From CALMBW01 sp963779645 (GTDB lineage: Bacteria > Actinomycetota > CADDZG01 > WHSQ01): 64,000 nt of DNA. Each line of letters starts with the position of its first letter. Position 1 is the stretch's first letter. The DNA is taken from positions 558,001-622,000 of the forward strand of contig CAVZYX010000005.1 of NCBI GenBank assembly GCA_963779645.1, read 5' to 3'. The translations under genes were made by a program, and so were the position numbers. This document shows positions 22,826 through 30,551 of this stretch, piece after piece. The notes under the pieces are model-generated. The model was not told the origin of the DNA and made no database searches. It saw nothing but the letters and a program-made list of their open reading frames with translations.

Positions 22826-24493
22826 GTGAACGAACAAGGTCGGCTAGGTTCGATAAGGATGCGACGAAGAACACTGGGCGTACTACTTGCTGTGGCAGTG
22901 ATGGCTGCTTCGGCCCCTGCTGTGGGACAACAACGCCCCACGCCGCGCAAGATCCGTACACCGCTCGGGCAGGTCAAGGTCGTCACGGTCAACGCCAGGC
23001 AGAACGCCGTTCTGGGGCTGAAGCGGTTCGAGGACATGTACGAGTTGTCGTGGGGGATGCGGGTGCGGCCCGCTGCGTTCAACGGTGGCGCGGCGGGAGC
23101 GGTGGCGGCTCCCGACGTGGTCGCTCTCCAGGAGGTTCGAGCGAACATCGCAGAGATCTACGTTCACCTCCTCCGTCAGCGCTTCAAGATCAAGTACCAG
23201 TTGGTGGGACTCGAAGACGTCGCCTCACAGATGCTCTACAACCCGGAGACCGTTACTCCTCAAGGTGACGTGGTGACGTGGGAGGACGTTTGTAGTGAAC
23301 GGACGCCGGGCCGCCGCGACGATCGCGTCTATCAGTTCGCTCGGTTCACTGAAAGGCAAACGAATGCTCCTTTCACGGTTGCGGCGATGCACATCCCGAA
23401 GAACTTCAAGGAATCCGGCGGGACCACATGCTATGTGGACAACATCACCGAGTTACGTAGCCAACTAGCCACGGAGACCGGAGCCGTCTTCGTGGTTGGC
23501 GACTTCAACCGACGAGCCGTCGAGGTTCAACACGAATGTGACCCGAACGAACGGTCCGCGCCTTTCGAGTGGTACTCGATGATGACCGCCCCCACCGATG
23601 GGGGCCGCGCTTACACCGATGCAGTCAGGTTCTTTCACCGCGAGCGCGGACTCTCGTTGAACAACCAGTGGACGCACGAACAGAAGGGCAAGAGCCTGGC
23701 GTGCGACGGCTCGACCCGGATCAGGCGCACGCGGATCGATTACATGTTCGTCTACGGAGCCTCCGTCGTGGAGGCCTCTGTCGACGCACCAGGTTGGGCA
23801 GGTTCGGCGCCCGGCAGTCATAACCCCAACGTTCACAAGTATTCCGACCATCGATATGTGTGGGGTCGCTTCGTAGTGCAGGGTCCGGAACGCGTCACGC
23901 TCCCTGATCTGATCCACGGGAAGCGGGGGGCGATCGCGATCGCTTGGGAGCTCGTTACGGGGGCCGAGGGCTATCTGATCTATCGGGCAACTGAGGGAGA
24001 GGACTACGCACTCCTGGGTGAGGTCGATGGAACGGTGGCGGAGTACGTCGACGACACGACTTCGAACGCCTTCACATATAAGTACGCCGTCGCGCCGGTA
24101 GATGCCACTGAGGCTCAGGGTCAGGAGTCGAGGCCCGCACGCATCCTGGTGGACAAGAAAGGGCCTTCCATCGTGAGCGTCTCGCCGGTTCCGGGGGCGA
24201 CGGGTATCGATCCACGCGTGAAGATCCGCATCGTCTTCTCGGAACGGATCCGCGCCGAGAGCGTGAGGAACGACCGCATCCGTCTGTACAGGGGAAGCAA
24301 ACGCATCCCGGGAACAGTGAAACAAGTAGCGCCACGCGTTCTTGTCCTCGATCCGACCTTCCCTCTGTGGAAAGGCAAGCTCCATCATGTCGTGGTCAAA
24401 CCCCTACAGGACAAGTACGCGAACGTAGGCGGAGCGACGAACTTCTCATTCACGATCAAGCACAAACGCAAGAAACACGACGGCAAGAACTGA
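22826..24493 (+). CDS. Secreted endonuclease/exonuclease/phosphatase-fold protein with Ig-like tail
   Basis: About 555 residues. A signal peptide (MRRRTLGVLLAVAVMAASAPAVG) suggests that the true start may be the ATG at 22859. The EEP domain (about 45-350) shows VVTVNARQN, PDVVALQEVR (catalytic Glu), VVGDFNRR, IDYMFV and YSDHRYVWG, all in the usual order, so it is probably catalytic (DNase- or phosphodiesterase-like). A fibronectin III-like segment follows (AIAWELVTGAEGYLIYRATEG) and then a Big_5/SbsA-type Ig-like domain (VSPVPGATGIDPRVKIRIVFSERI). An extracellular nuclease is the simplest reading. It is convergent with the DUF4012 gene, 3 bp apart. Confidence 0.82.
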   Translation: MNEQGRLGSIRMRRRTLGVLLAVAVMAASAPAVGQQRPTPRKIRTPLGQVKVVTVNARQNAVLGLKRFEDMYELSWGMRVRPAAFNGGAAGAVAAPDVVALQEVRANIAEIYVHLLRQRFKIKYQLVGLEDVASQMLYNPETVTPQGDVVTWEDVCSERTPGRRDDRVYQFARFTERQTNAPFTVAAMHIPKNFKESGGTTCYVDNITELRSQLATETGAVFVVGDFNRRAVEVQHECDPNERSAPFEWYSMMTAPTDGGRAYTDAVRFFHRERGLSLNNQWTHEQKGKSLACDGSTRIRRTRIDYMFVYGASVVEASVDAPGWAGSAPGSHNPNVHKYSDHRYVWGRFVVQGPERVTLPDLIHGKRGAIAIAWELVTGAEGYLIYRATEGEDYALLGEVDGTVAEYVDDTTSNAFTYKYAVAPVDATEAQGQESRPARILVDKKGPSIVSVSPVPGATGIDPRVKIRIVFSERIRAESVRNDRIRLYRGSKRIPGTVKQVAPRVLVLDPTFPLWKGKLHHVVVKPLQDKYANVGGATNFSFTIKHKRKKHDGKN

Positions 24494-24496
24494 GCC

Positions 24497-26440
24497 TTAG
24501 CCGCAGGCGCTCCCCAGCGATGTCGCCGAAGGAACCGTCCCGTTCGGGCCGATGAGGTTGAACTGGAGAGTCTTGGGTGCGACCAACTCTCCCTCGAAGG
24601 AGAACGGCTCGGTCCGATAACGTGCGCCGGGTTCGTTGCGTCCCATGCTGAAACCTTCAGGGGGCACAACGCGCAGCTCCAGCAGATCAGGATTCACCAG
24701 CACTTGAGGCAAGAGCGTCATCTCGAACGTCCCCTCGTCCTCGGTGAACGAGACCATCTCGGGAACCGTGTAGGAGATCGCGAGCTGAAGCGTCTCTTGC
24801 ACCTGCGCGTCTACCAACTTCCAAGCGGTCGGGTAGATACCCGACTCGAGTCCTCTGAAGAATGTGTTCTGGATCGAGCCGGTGAAGAACTCCTTGATCT
24901 CGGCCCCCTCTGGTAGCGCGAAGAAGACGCCCATGCGGCTGACCCCGGAAGGGATCTCGTTGAGGTCGGATTTCTTGAGAAGCGATCGTTCACCACGCGG
25001 AGCGTTGTTCGCGATCAGCAGAGTAGTGACGATCTGGGCGTCGCCATCAGCCTCGATGACAACGCTGACCTTCTGCGTACGCTGGATGAAGTAGTCGATC
25101 TTGTTCGCTGCGAAGTTGTTATGGAACACCCTCTGCACATGGGGGCCGTAGTAGGTGGGATCGCCCGAAAGACCGGTTTCGTCAAGGGCCTCCGCTTCCG
25201 TGGGAACAAGAGTGAACATCTTCAGGTGCTGGGTCCGGATGGCTTCAGCAAGTCCTTTCGCCAGTTCCCTTCCGTCCACATCGCCTTCACCGATCTTCTT
25301 CCATAGCTGGTCAACCAGGTCGCGGAGGTACGCGTTCTGATCGTCCTCGCGGCCCTCGAACTCCACGTAGATGTCATGCAGTAGAACGTCCGCGGCGTTG
25401 TCTGGTCCGACCTCGACATCCAAACCCTTGGCCTGGACGGGTCCCGTGCCTCTCGTCAACTGCTGAACGACGTAAGGATCCATCGCGATCACGCCATCCA
25501 GACGATCTCCGACGGCTTTCTCGTACATCCGAAGCAAGACACGAGCGGCAGTCGGAAAAGAGGGCGACATGTTGGCGCTTCGCCATTCATTCAATCCACC
25601 TAGGCGTCCGTAAAGGTCCTTGAACCAACCTGGCCCCGTTACAACTCCCTCGAGCTTCGGAACGAGTTCTCTGATCGGTGCGACATTCTCGAGATCGAGA
25701 CGTCCATCATCCGCGTTGAGCACGCCATAAACACCGATCAACCCGCCGCCTCCGCGGGCTTCACTAGGCGTTTGAAAGGCAAGGAAGTAACGGCGAGGTC
25801 CGTTGGCTCCGAGCAAGCCGGGGAGCGCGTCCAGAACCTCGCGCGCTCCGGTCAACTGCGTGAGAGCGTCGCGCACGGTCCTTTGTGCACCGAAGAAAGC
25901 CGAACGGATCGGACCTATCGAGGGCCGCGGAGAGTCATCGAGGATCTGCTCGGCACGGCCGATCCGCTCGAGCGCTCGTCCGATCGCGTCGGACCCTTGA
26001 GCCAGTGTCTCGAATTGAACCTGACCATCGGAATAGAGGGCCGACAGAGAGCCTTCGCCGGCCAAGCCCATCGTTTCTGCGGCCGCTGCGCCGTCGAGAC
26101 CGGCCTGCACGGCTTCGCGCGCTACACCGCTCAATGCTTTGAGCGCTCGAACGTTCGACCCGATCCACGGCACATAGGTTGCGACCGCTACTGAGGGATG
26201 GCCGAGGTAGCCGCGCGAAGCACCGACGAGTTCCTCGGCGAGTCTCAATCGCTCGATGCCTCGCTCGAGGTCCAGGTCCTCGATGCGGTCGGTGGCCTTC
26301 TTCAGGTTGCAGGCGGCCGACTTGAACGTCGAGCGGAACCGAAGGCCTGCATAGACGCCGTCCGCTGCGAGCAGGAAAAGAACGAGACCGATGGCCAGAA
26401 CGAAACGGAGCCCGCGGCTGGAAGGAAGTTTCACATCCAT
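24497..26440 (-). CDS. DUF4012-domain membrane-anchored protein
   Basis: A 647-residue protein with one N-terminal membrane helix (FVLAIGLVLFLLAADGVYAGL) and a long extracytoplasmic part. The central region with YFLAFQTPSEARGGGGLIGVYGVL and LDGVIAMDPYVVQQLTRGTGPV is the DUF4012 signature, common in actinobacteria and often near polysaccharide or cell-surface genes. The short C-terminus (NLIGPNGTVPSATSLGSACG) ends in a Cys. Its biochemical role is unknown. Its only close neighbours here are secreted proteins, which fits an envelope function. Confidence 0.85.
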   Translation of the reverse strand: MDVKLPSSRGLRFVLAIGLVLFLLAADGVYAGLRFRSTFKSAACNLKKATDRIEDLDLERGIERLRLAEELVGASRGYLGHPSVAVATYVPWIGSNVRALKALSGVAREAVQAGLDGAAAAETMGLAGEGSLSALYSDGQVQFETLAQGSDAIGRALERIGRAEQILDDSPRPSIGPIRSAFFGAQRTVRDALTQLTGAREVLDALPGLLGANGPRRYFLAFQTPSEARGGGGLIGVYGVLNADDGRLDLENVAPIRELVPKLEGVVTGPGWFKDLYGRLGGLNEWRSANMSPSFPTAARVLLRMYEKAVGDRLDGVIAMDPYVVQQLTRGTGPVQAKGLDVEVGPDNAADVLLHDIYVEFEGREDDQNAYLRDLVDQLWKKIGEGDVDGRELAKGLAEAIRTQHLKMFTLVPTEAEALDETGLSGDPTYYGPHVQRVFHNNFAANKIDYFIQRTQKVSVVIEADGDAQIVTTLLIANNAPRGERSLLKKSDLNEIPSGVSRMGVFFALPEGAEIKEFFTGSIQNTFFRGLESGIYPTAWKLVDAQVQETLQLAISYTVPEMVSFTEDEGTFEMTLLPQVLVNPDLLELRVVPPEGFSMGRNEPGARYRTEPFSFEGELVAPKTLQFNLIGPNGTVPSATSLGSACG

Positions 26441-26521
26441 CCGCGGGCTCCTATAGTTCGTTAACGGCGATTTACCGAAACATCATAGGTGTATCACCGC
26501 GAAACCTTGTTGCTATGTGCT

Positions 26522-27031
26522 TTAGAAGTTGGCTTTCGCCTTCTCGCAAAGACCGTAGGTCATGACCGTCGTTCCGGTTGCGGGGTTGTAGTACTCCCAC
26601 CACAGGAACTCGTGTGGCTTGACCTCAACGTAGTAGTGCTTGCCACGCTGCTTCCTGGCCTCGATGTCGAAGACGCCGTGCTTGTTGGTCTTGTCGTCGT
26701 TAATGAGAACATCTTCGCCGTTGGCGACGCGGTAGAGCTTGACCTTCACGCCAGCGGTGCACTCGTCGGCCTTCGCCAGAACCTCGGCGTGATCGGCGAC
26801 GTTGTCGGGGACATCGTTACGAGAGAACTTGGATGTGACCTTCCCCTGGAAGGTCTTCCTCTCCGCCTTCAGTCCCTTGAAATCAGACTTGAACTCCACG
26901 GGAGGTACGGCGCCGCCTTGGGCATCCGAGCCTGAACCGTTCGGAATCTTCGCAATCGCAACTGCCTGTAGCGCAAGAGCTGCTAAGGCTGCCAGCGCGG
27001 CGATCTTCAATACGCGCATTGGGCCGCTCAC
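26522..27031 (-). CDS. Secreted protein, paralogue 1 of a tandem pair
   Basis: A 169-residue exported protein. The GTG at 27031 was chosen because GGAAAGG precedes it and because its neighbour starts at the same point (VSGPMRVLKIAA versus MSGSMRVLKIAA). The mature part shows FKSDFKGLKAERKTFQGKVTSKFSRNDVPDN, VKVKLYRVANGEDVLI, FLWWEYYNPATGTTVMTYGLCEKAKANF. Two Cys residues (in DECTAG and GLCEKAK) may form a disulphide. It is clearly homologous to the gene at 27239-27739 over its full length. The beta-rich pattern and secretion suggest a surface or matrix protein; the family is not recognised. Confidence 0.75.
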   Translation of the reverse strand: MSGPMRVLKIAALAALAALALQAVAIAKIPNGSGSDAQGGAVPPVEFKSDFKGLKAERKTFQGKVTSKFSRNDVPDNVADHAEVLAKADECTAGVKVKLYRVANGEDVLINDDKTNKHGVFDIEARKQRGKHYYVEVKPHEFLWWEYYNPATGTTVMTYGLCEKAKANF

Positions 27032-27128
27032 CTGTACCTTTCCTCTCCCGGTCCCCGATGGGACCACCCGCATTTCTTTCAGACCTCTTCCCTGAGTCGT
27101 CTTAGCGTTTCACCCGTAATGGGCGTTT

Positions 27129-27143
27129 TCGATACGCAATCGA
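27129..27143. promoter_or_regulatory. Conserved palindrome upstream of secreted paralogue 1
   Basis: TCGAT-ACGCA-ATCGA within GCGTTTTCGATACGCAATCG, about 100 bp upstream of the start. The same 20-base context occurs upstream of paralogue 2, so it is a probable operator or promoter element shared by both genes. Confidence 0.6.
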
Positions 27144-27238
27144 CGCAGGGGATGGGTTTCTAGTGGTTCGTTCGGCGAAACGGGCGGCGAGCTTTAGCCA
27201 TTCGGACACAACGTGCGAAAACACCGAAAATGGAGGGC

Positions 27239-27739
27239 TTAGAAGCCGGCTTTCGCCTTCTTGCAGAGCCCGTAGTTCATAGAGGTCGTTCCTGTGCTGG
27301 CGTCGAGGTACTGCCACCAGAGGAACTCTTTCTTAGCGACCGAGACGTAGTACTTCTTGCCCTTTTGCTTGGCGCCCTTGATCTTGAAGACTCCGCGCTT
27401 GTTGGTCTTGCCTGCCTTGACGAGGGGGTCTTTACCCTTGGCGGTTCGATAGACCTTGACCTTGCGTCCCGCCTTACAGGTGTTCCCTTTTGCGACTACT
27501 TCGCCTGAGTCATCGGGGATATCGCTCGCGGAGAACATCGACCTAACCTTGCCGCTGAACGCGCCCTTCTTGTACTTCAATCCTGCGAAGCTCGTGCCGA
27601 ACGGCTTCGGAGAAACAGCGCCGCCTTGACTGTCCGAAGCTGAACCATGGGGAACCTTCGCCGTGGCAACTGCCTGCAGCGATATGGCGGCGAAAGTGGC
27701 AACCGCGGCGATCTTGAGTACGCGCATCGAGCCGCTCAT
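27239..27739 (-). CDS. Secreted protein, paralogue 2 of a tandem pair
   Basis: A 166-residue exported protein with signal peptide MRVLKIAAVATFAAISLQAVATA and an ATG placed after GAGAGGAAAGG. It aligns end to end with the gene at 26522-27031: PHGSASDSQGGAVSPKPFGTSFAGLKYKKGAFSGKV, then KVKVYRTAKGKDPLV and FLWWQYLDASTGTTSMNYGLCKKAKAGF. It is much richer in Lys (many KKG and KAGK motifs) than its acidic-neutral sibling, so the two may have different charge-dependent partners. The pair arose by tandem duplication. Function unknown. Confidence 0.78.
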   Translation of the reverse strand: MSGSMRVLKIAAVATFAAISLQAVATAKVPHGSASDSQGGAVSPKPFGTSFAGLKYKKGAFSGKVRSMFSASDIPDDSGEVVAKGNTCKAGRKVKVYRTAKGKDPLVKAGKTNKRGVFKIKGAKQKGKKYYVSVAKKEFLWWQYLDASTGTTSMNYGLCKKAKAGF

Positions 27740-27804
27740 CTAGACCTTTCCTCTCCGAAAACTCTGCCCAGTAGGCCTTCAGGCTGGCACCCAGAATGTG
27801 CGTT

Positions 27805-27821
27805 TTCGATACGCAATCGAA
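27805..27821. promoter_or_regulatory. Conserved palindrome upstream of secreted paralogue 2
   Basis: TTCGAT-ACGCA-ATCGAA, about 75 bp upstream of the start; the flanking GCGTTTT and GCAGGG are also shared with the copy at 27129-27143. This is conserved over more than 25 bases while surrounding DNA has diverged. Confidence 0.6.
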
Positions 27822-27842
27822 GCAGGGCTGAGGAAAGGTTCT

Positions 27843-28529
27843 CTAGGAGGGTTCTGGGATCTCGGGATGCGAGGCGTCCGTGAACTCCCGGAACACACCT
27901 GTCACGAGGAACGCGATCTGTTCGCCGATGTCGACCGCATGGTCACCGAACCTCTCGAGGTATCGAGCTACCAACAGCAGCTTGGTTGCCCACTCGAAGC
28001 TGGTCTCGTCGGAGGCGTACTCCTTGAGGTCGCCAACCATCCCCCGATTGAGACGATCGAGGAACTCGTCTTTGATGGGCAGTTGCTCGGCAAGCTCCAC
28101 GCTGCGCTGCGCAAAGGCGGAAAGGGCGAGATCGAGCATCTCGGCCGCCCGCTCCCCCATCTCTTCCACCCTCTGAAGCATGGGCGAATCGGACGGGTAA
28201 GGGTCTCGGTTCCGCACGAACTTCGCAACGTTCACGCACAGGTCGCCCATGCGCTCGACGTGCACGTTCGCATGCAGGATGGCGCTGACCAAGCGCAGGT
28301 CGCCGGCCACGGGTGCCTGTAAGGCAAGCAGGTTCAAAACCTGCGCCTGGGTATCGAGGTAAGCCCCATCCACCCGGTCGTCGGCGATGATGACCCTCTC
28401 GGCAAGCTCCACGTCCCGATCCTGAAGGGCTTGCATCACGTCGACCAGCTGCTGGCGCACGAGGCTACCCTCGGCAAGAAGACCGTTCTCAGCCGATTCA
28501 AGGGCTTCATGGAAGTTGACTCGGATCAC
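27843..28529 (-). CDS. phoU: PhoU phosphate-signalling protein
   Basis: A 228-residue all-helical protein made of two PhoU repeats (roughly 5-105 and 115-215), with the metal-binding type motifs DDRVDGAYL and LERFGDHAVDIGEQI. PhoU connects the Pst transporter to the sensor kinase and represses the Pho response when phosphate is plentiful. It is divergent from the kinase gene, as in the mycobacterial and Streptomyces phoU/senX3-regX3 loci. A PHO box lies in the shared promoter region, so it is probably activated by the response regulator. Confidence 0.95.
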   Translation of the reverse strand: MIRVNFHEALESAENGLLAEGSLVRQQLVDVMQALQDRDVELAERVIIADDRVDGAYLDTQAQVLNLLALQAPVAGDLRLVSAILHANVHVERMGDLCVNVAKFVRNRDPYPSDSPMLQRVEEMGERAAEMLDLALSAFAQRSVELAEQLPIKDEFLDRLNRGMVGDLKEYASDETSFEWATKLLLVARYLERFGDHAVDIGEQIAFLVTGVFREFTDASHPEIPEPS

Positions 28530-28591
28530 GGGTTCACTTTAACGCCGGGCACTTCGATATCCCCGTCCAAGAGGTGACGCTGGTCTTAAGC

Positions 28592-28612
28592 GTTCATGAA
28601 CAGAAAGCGAAC
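28592..28612 (-). promoter_or_regulatory. PHO box in the phoU / sensor kinase intergenic region
   Basis: On the minus strand GTTCGC and GTTCAT are spaced exactly 11 bp start to start (GTTCGCTTTCTGTTCATG), fitting the direct-repeat units bound by PhoP/RegX3-type regulators in actinobacteria. It lies about midway between the two divergent starts. Confidence 0.7.
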
Positions 28613-28622
28613 CTTGGCCTCT

Positions 28623-28658
28623 GGCGGCCCCAAGAAGCCAAGCAAGCCTGGGGCCGCC
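28623..28658. promoter_or_regulatory. GC-rich hairpin in the leader of the sensor kinase gene
   Basis: Perfect 10-bp arms GGCGGCCCCA and TGGGGCCGCC around a 16-nt loop, ending 19 bp before the kinase ATG. It could mask the start region or act as an attenuator. It carries no T-run. Confidence 0.5.
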
Positions 28659-28677
28659 CGTAAACTCGTCACAGCTT

Positions 28678-29871
28678 ATGAACACCGTTCTCCTTATCGC
28701 TCTGCTCGCAGGGGTTGCCTTGCTCATCGCCCTCGTTCTGAGCAGCCAACGTCGCGGTGAAGCTCCCGCAGCCCTCCCCTCGACCCCGATCGACCCTCCC
28801 CGCAGCCTGATGGAGCACCAAGACACGTCCCTGGAGATGCTGAACCGCCTCCACGAGGGGGTCTGCCTAGTGGACGTAACGCTCCGCCCTATCTTCGCTA
28901 ACCCGCCGGCCCACGCGATGCTCGGCATCGACGAGAGCGCGGGCACCCCCGCAAAGCTTCCCTCGGTGGAGATCTCGGCCTTAGCGCGTAAGACTCTTTC
29001 CGCCGGCGAAGAAGCAGAAGCTCAGGTCGACATCTTCTATCCGAAACGAGCCTCACTTCACGTACGGGTCACGCAGGTAGCCGATGGAGACGGAGCACTG
29101 ATCGTGATGCGGGACATCACTGAGGAGATCCACATCCAGCGTGTCCGCAAGGAGTTCGTTACACACGCATCCCACGAACTGAAAAGTCCCGTTGCCAGTC
29201 TCCGAACCGTGACCGATGCGCTCAAACAGGCGATCGAAGCCGGAGACGCACCGCAGGCAGAACGATTCACGAATGCTCTCACTGATGACCTCGAAAGGAT
29301 GAGTGCACTGGTTGAGGACCTTCTGGATCTTTCGCGCGTTGAAGACCCGGCCGCATTGCCCGTTGGAACGTGCGACGTCGGAGCGGTCGTAAACGAGGAG
29401 CTCTCGGCGCTAGCGAGATCCATCGAGGACAACGACCTCCATCTGAGGATGTCCATAGATCCGCTCTTGGAGATCAAGGGTGATCCTCGACAGATCGGAT
29501 TGATGGTTAGGAACCTCGTTCGCAACGCGATCCGGTACACACCTGACGGGGGCCACATCGATGTAACTGCTGCTCGTGCCGGAACAGAAGTCATCATCAG
29601 GGTTACCGACGACGGCATAGGCATCCCTCAGGAATCACAGCCGCGTCTGTTCGAGCGGTTCTACAGGGTCGATCAAGCGCGAGCGCGGGCCCACGGTGGC
29701 ACCGGGCTTGGCCTGGCGATCGTGAAACACGTCGCGGAATCACATGGAGGATCAGTGGGCGTCTCGAGCCAACTCGGTGAAGGCTCGACATTCACGGTTC
29801 GGTTGCCGCTGCGCAACGAAAGTTCAAATGGCGAGCCCCAGGTCAGCCAGGCTCACGAGGAGAGCGCCTGA
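28678..29871 (+). CDS. SenX3/PhoR-like sensor histidine kinase
   Basis: A 397-residue kinase. One N-terminal helix (VLLIALLAGVALLIALVL) anchors it, and a PAS-like domain covers about 50-150 (GVCLVDVTLRPIFANPPAHAML). HisKA carries the phosphorylated His in THASHELKSPVASLRTV near 161. The ATPase domain shows NLVRNAIRYTPDGG, DDGIGIP and GTGLGLAIVKH. The short N-terminus with one helix and a cytosolic PAS resembles SenX3 more than the two-helix E. coli PhoR. It overlaps the response regulator by one base and is divergent from phoU. It presumably senses phosphate status through the Pst complex and PhoU. Confidence 0.93.
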   Translation: MNTVLLIALLAGVALLIALVLSSQRRGEAPAALPSTPIDPPRSLMEHQDTSLEMLNRLHEGVCLVDVTLRPIFANPPAHAMLGIDESAGTPAKLPSVEISALARKTLSAGEEAEAQVDIFYPKRASLHVRVTQVADGDGALIVMRDITEEIHIQRVRKEFVTHASHELKSPVASLRTVTDALKQAIEAGDAPQAERFTNALTDDLERMSALVEDLLDLSRVEDPAALPVGTCDVGAVVNEELSALARSIEDNDLHLRMSIDPLLEIKGDPRQIGLMVRNLVRNAIRYTPDGGHIDVTAARAGTEVIIRVTDDGIGIPQESQPRLFERFYRVDQARARAHGGTGLGLAIVKHVAESHGGSVGVSSQLGEGSTFTVRLPLRNESSNGEPQVSQAHEESA

Positions 29872-30551
29872 TGCCGCACATCTTGCTTGTCGAGGATGAG
29901 GAGAACCTAGGAGAAGCCCTCAGCTATCAACTGCAAAGAGAGGGATACACGGTCGATCACCGCGTCGATGGTCGTACGGCCCTCGACAGTTTCAAGAGTC
30001 GCGGTGCGGATCTCGTTCTCCTCGACCTGATGCTTCCTGGAATGAGTGGTGAAGACCTCTGCAAGGAGATCCGGCGTCATTCCGAGGTTCCGATCATCAT
30101 GTTGACGGCCCGCGACACAGACGTCGACAAGATCGTTGGCCTTGAGTTAGGTGCCGATGATTATCTGACGAAACCATTCAACACTCGAGAACTCCTTGCT
30201 CGGATGAAGGCTGTTCTTCGCCGAGCAACCAGGGATGCCGGTGGCGACGGACGTGTTCTGGAAGGCGCAGGCGTAAGACTGGACGCCGAGCGTTTCGAAG
30301 TAACGGTCCGAGGCGAACCCGTCCACCTTCCTCGGAAGGAGTTCGAACTCTTGGAACTCCTGATGGAGAACGCGGGCCGAGTGCTCACCAGAGACACGCT
30401 TATCGACCAGGTATGGGGTCCCGACTACTTCGGGGATACGCGCACGCTCGATGTCCACATCAAACGTTTGCGGAGCAAGTTCGAACCGGAACCTCACGAC
30501 CCTCAGCACCTAGTAACGATCCGCGGCCTCGGCTACAAATTCCTCCCCTAA
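29871..30551 (+). CDS. RegX3/PhoB-like OmpR-family response regulator
   Basis: A 226-residue regulator. The receiver domain shows the acidic pocket (LVEDEEN), the phosphorylated Asp in LVLLDLMLPGMSG, the Thr in IIMLTARD and the Lys in LTKPFNTRELLARM. The C-terminal OmpR-type winged helix has LPRKEFELLELLMENAGRVLTRDTLIDQVWG and the RGLGYKF terminus. It likely binds the PHO boxes at 28592-28612 and 35563-35584 to switch on phoU, pst and other low-phosphate genes. Its TAA stop is the first base of element B2. Confidence 0.95.
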   Translation: MPHILLVEDEENLGEALSYQLQREGYTVDHRVDGRTALDSFKSRGADLVLLDLMLPGMSGEDLCKEIRRHSEVPIIMLTARDTDVDKIVGLELGADDYLTKPFNTRELLARMKAVLRRATRDAGGDGRVLEGAGVRLDAERFEVTVRGEPVHLPRKEFELLELLMENAGRVLTRDTLIDQVWGPDYFGDTRTLDVHIKRLRSKFEPEPHDPQHLVTIRGLGYKFLP

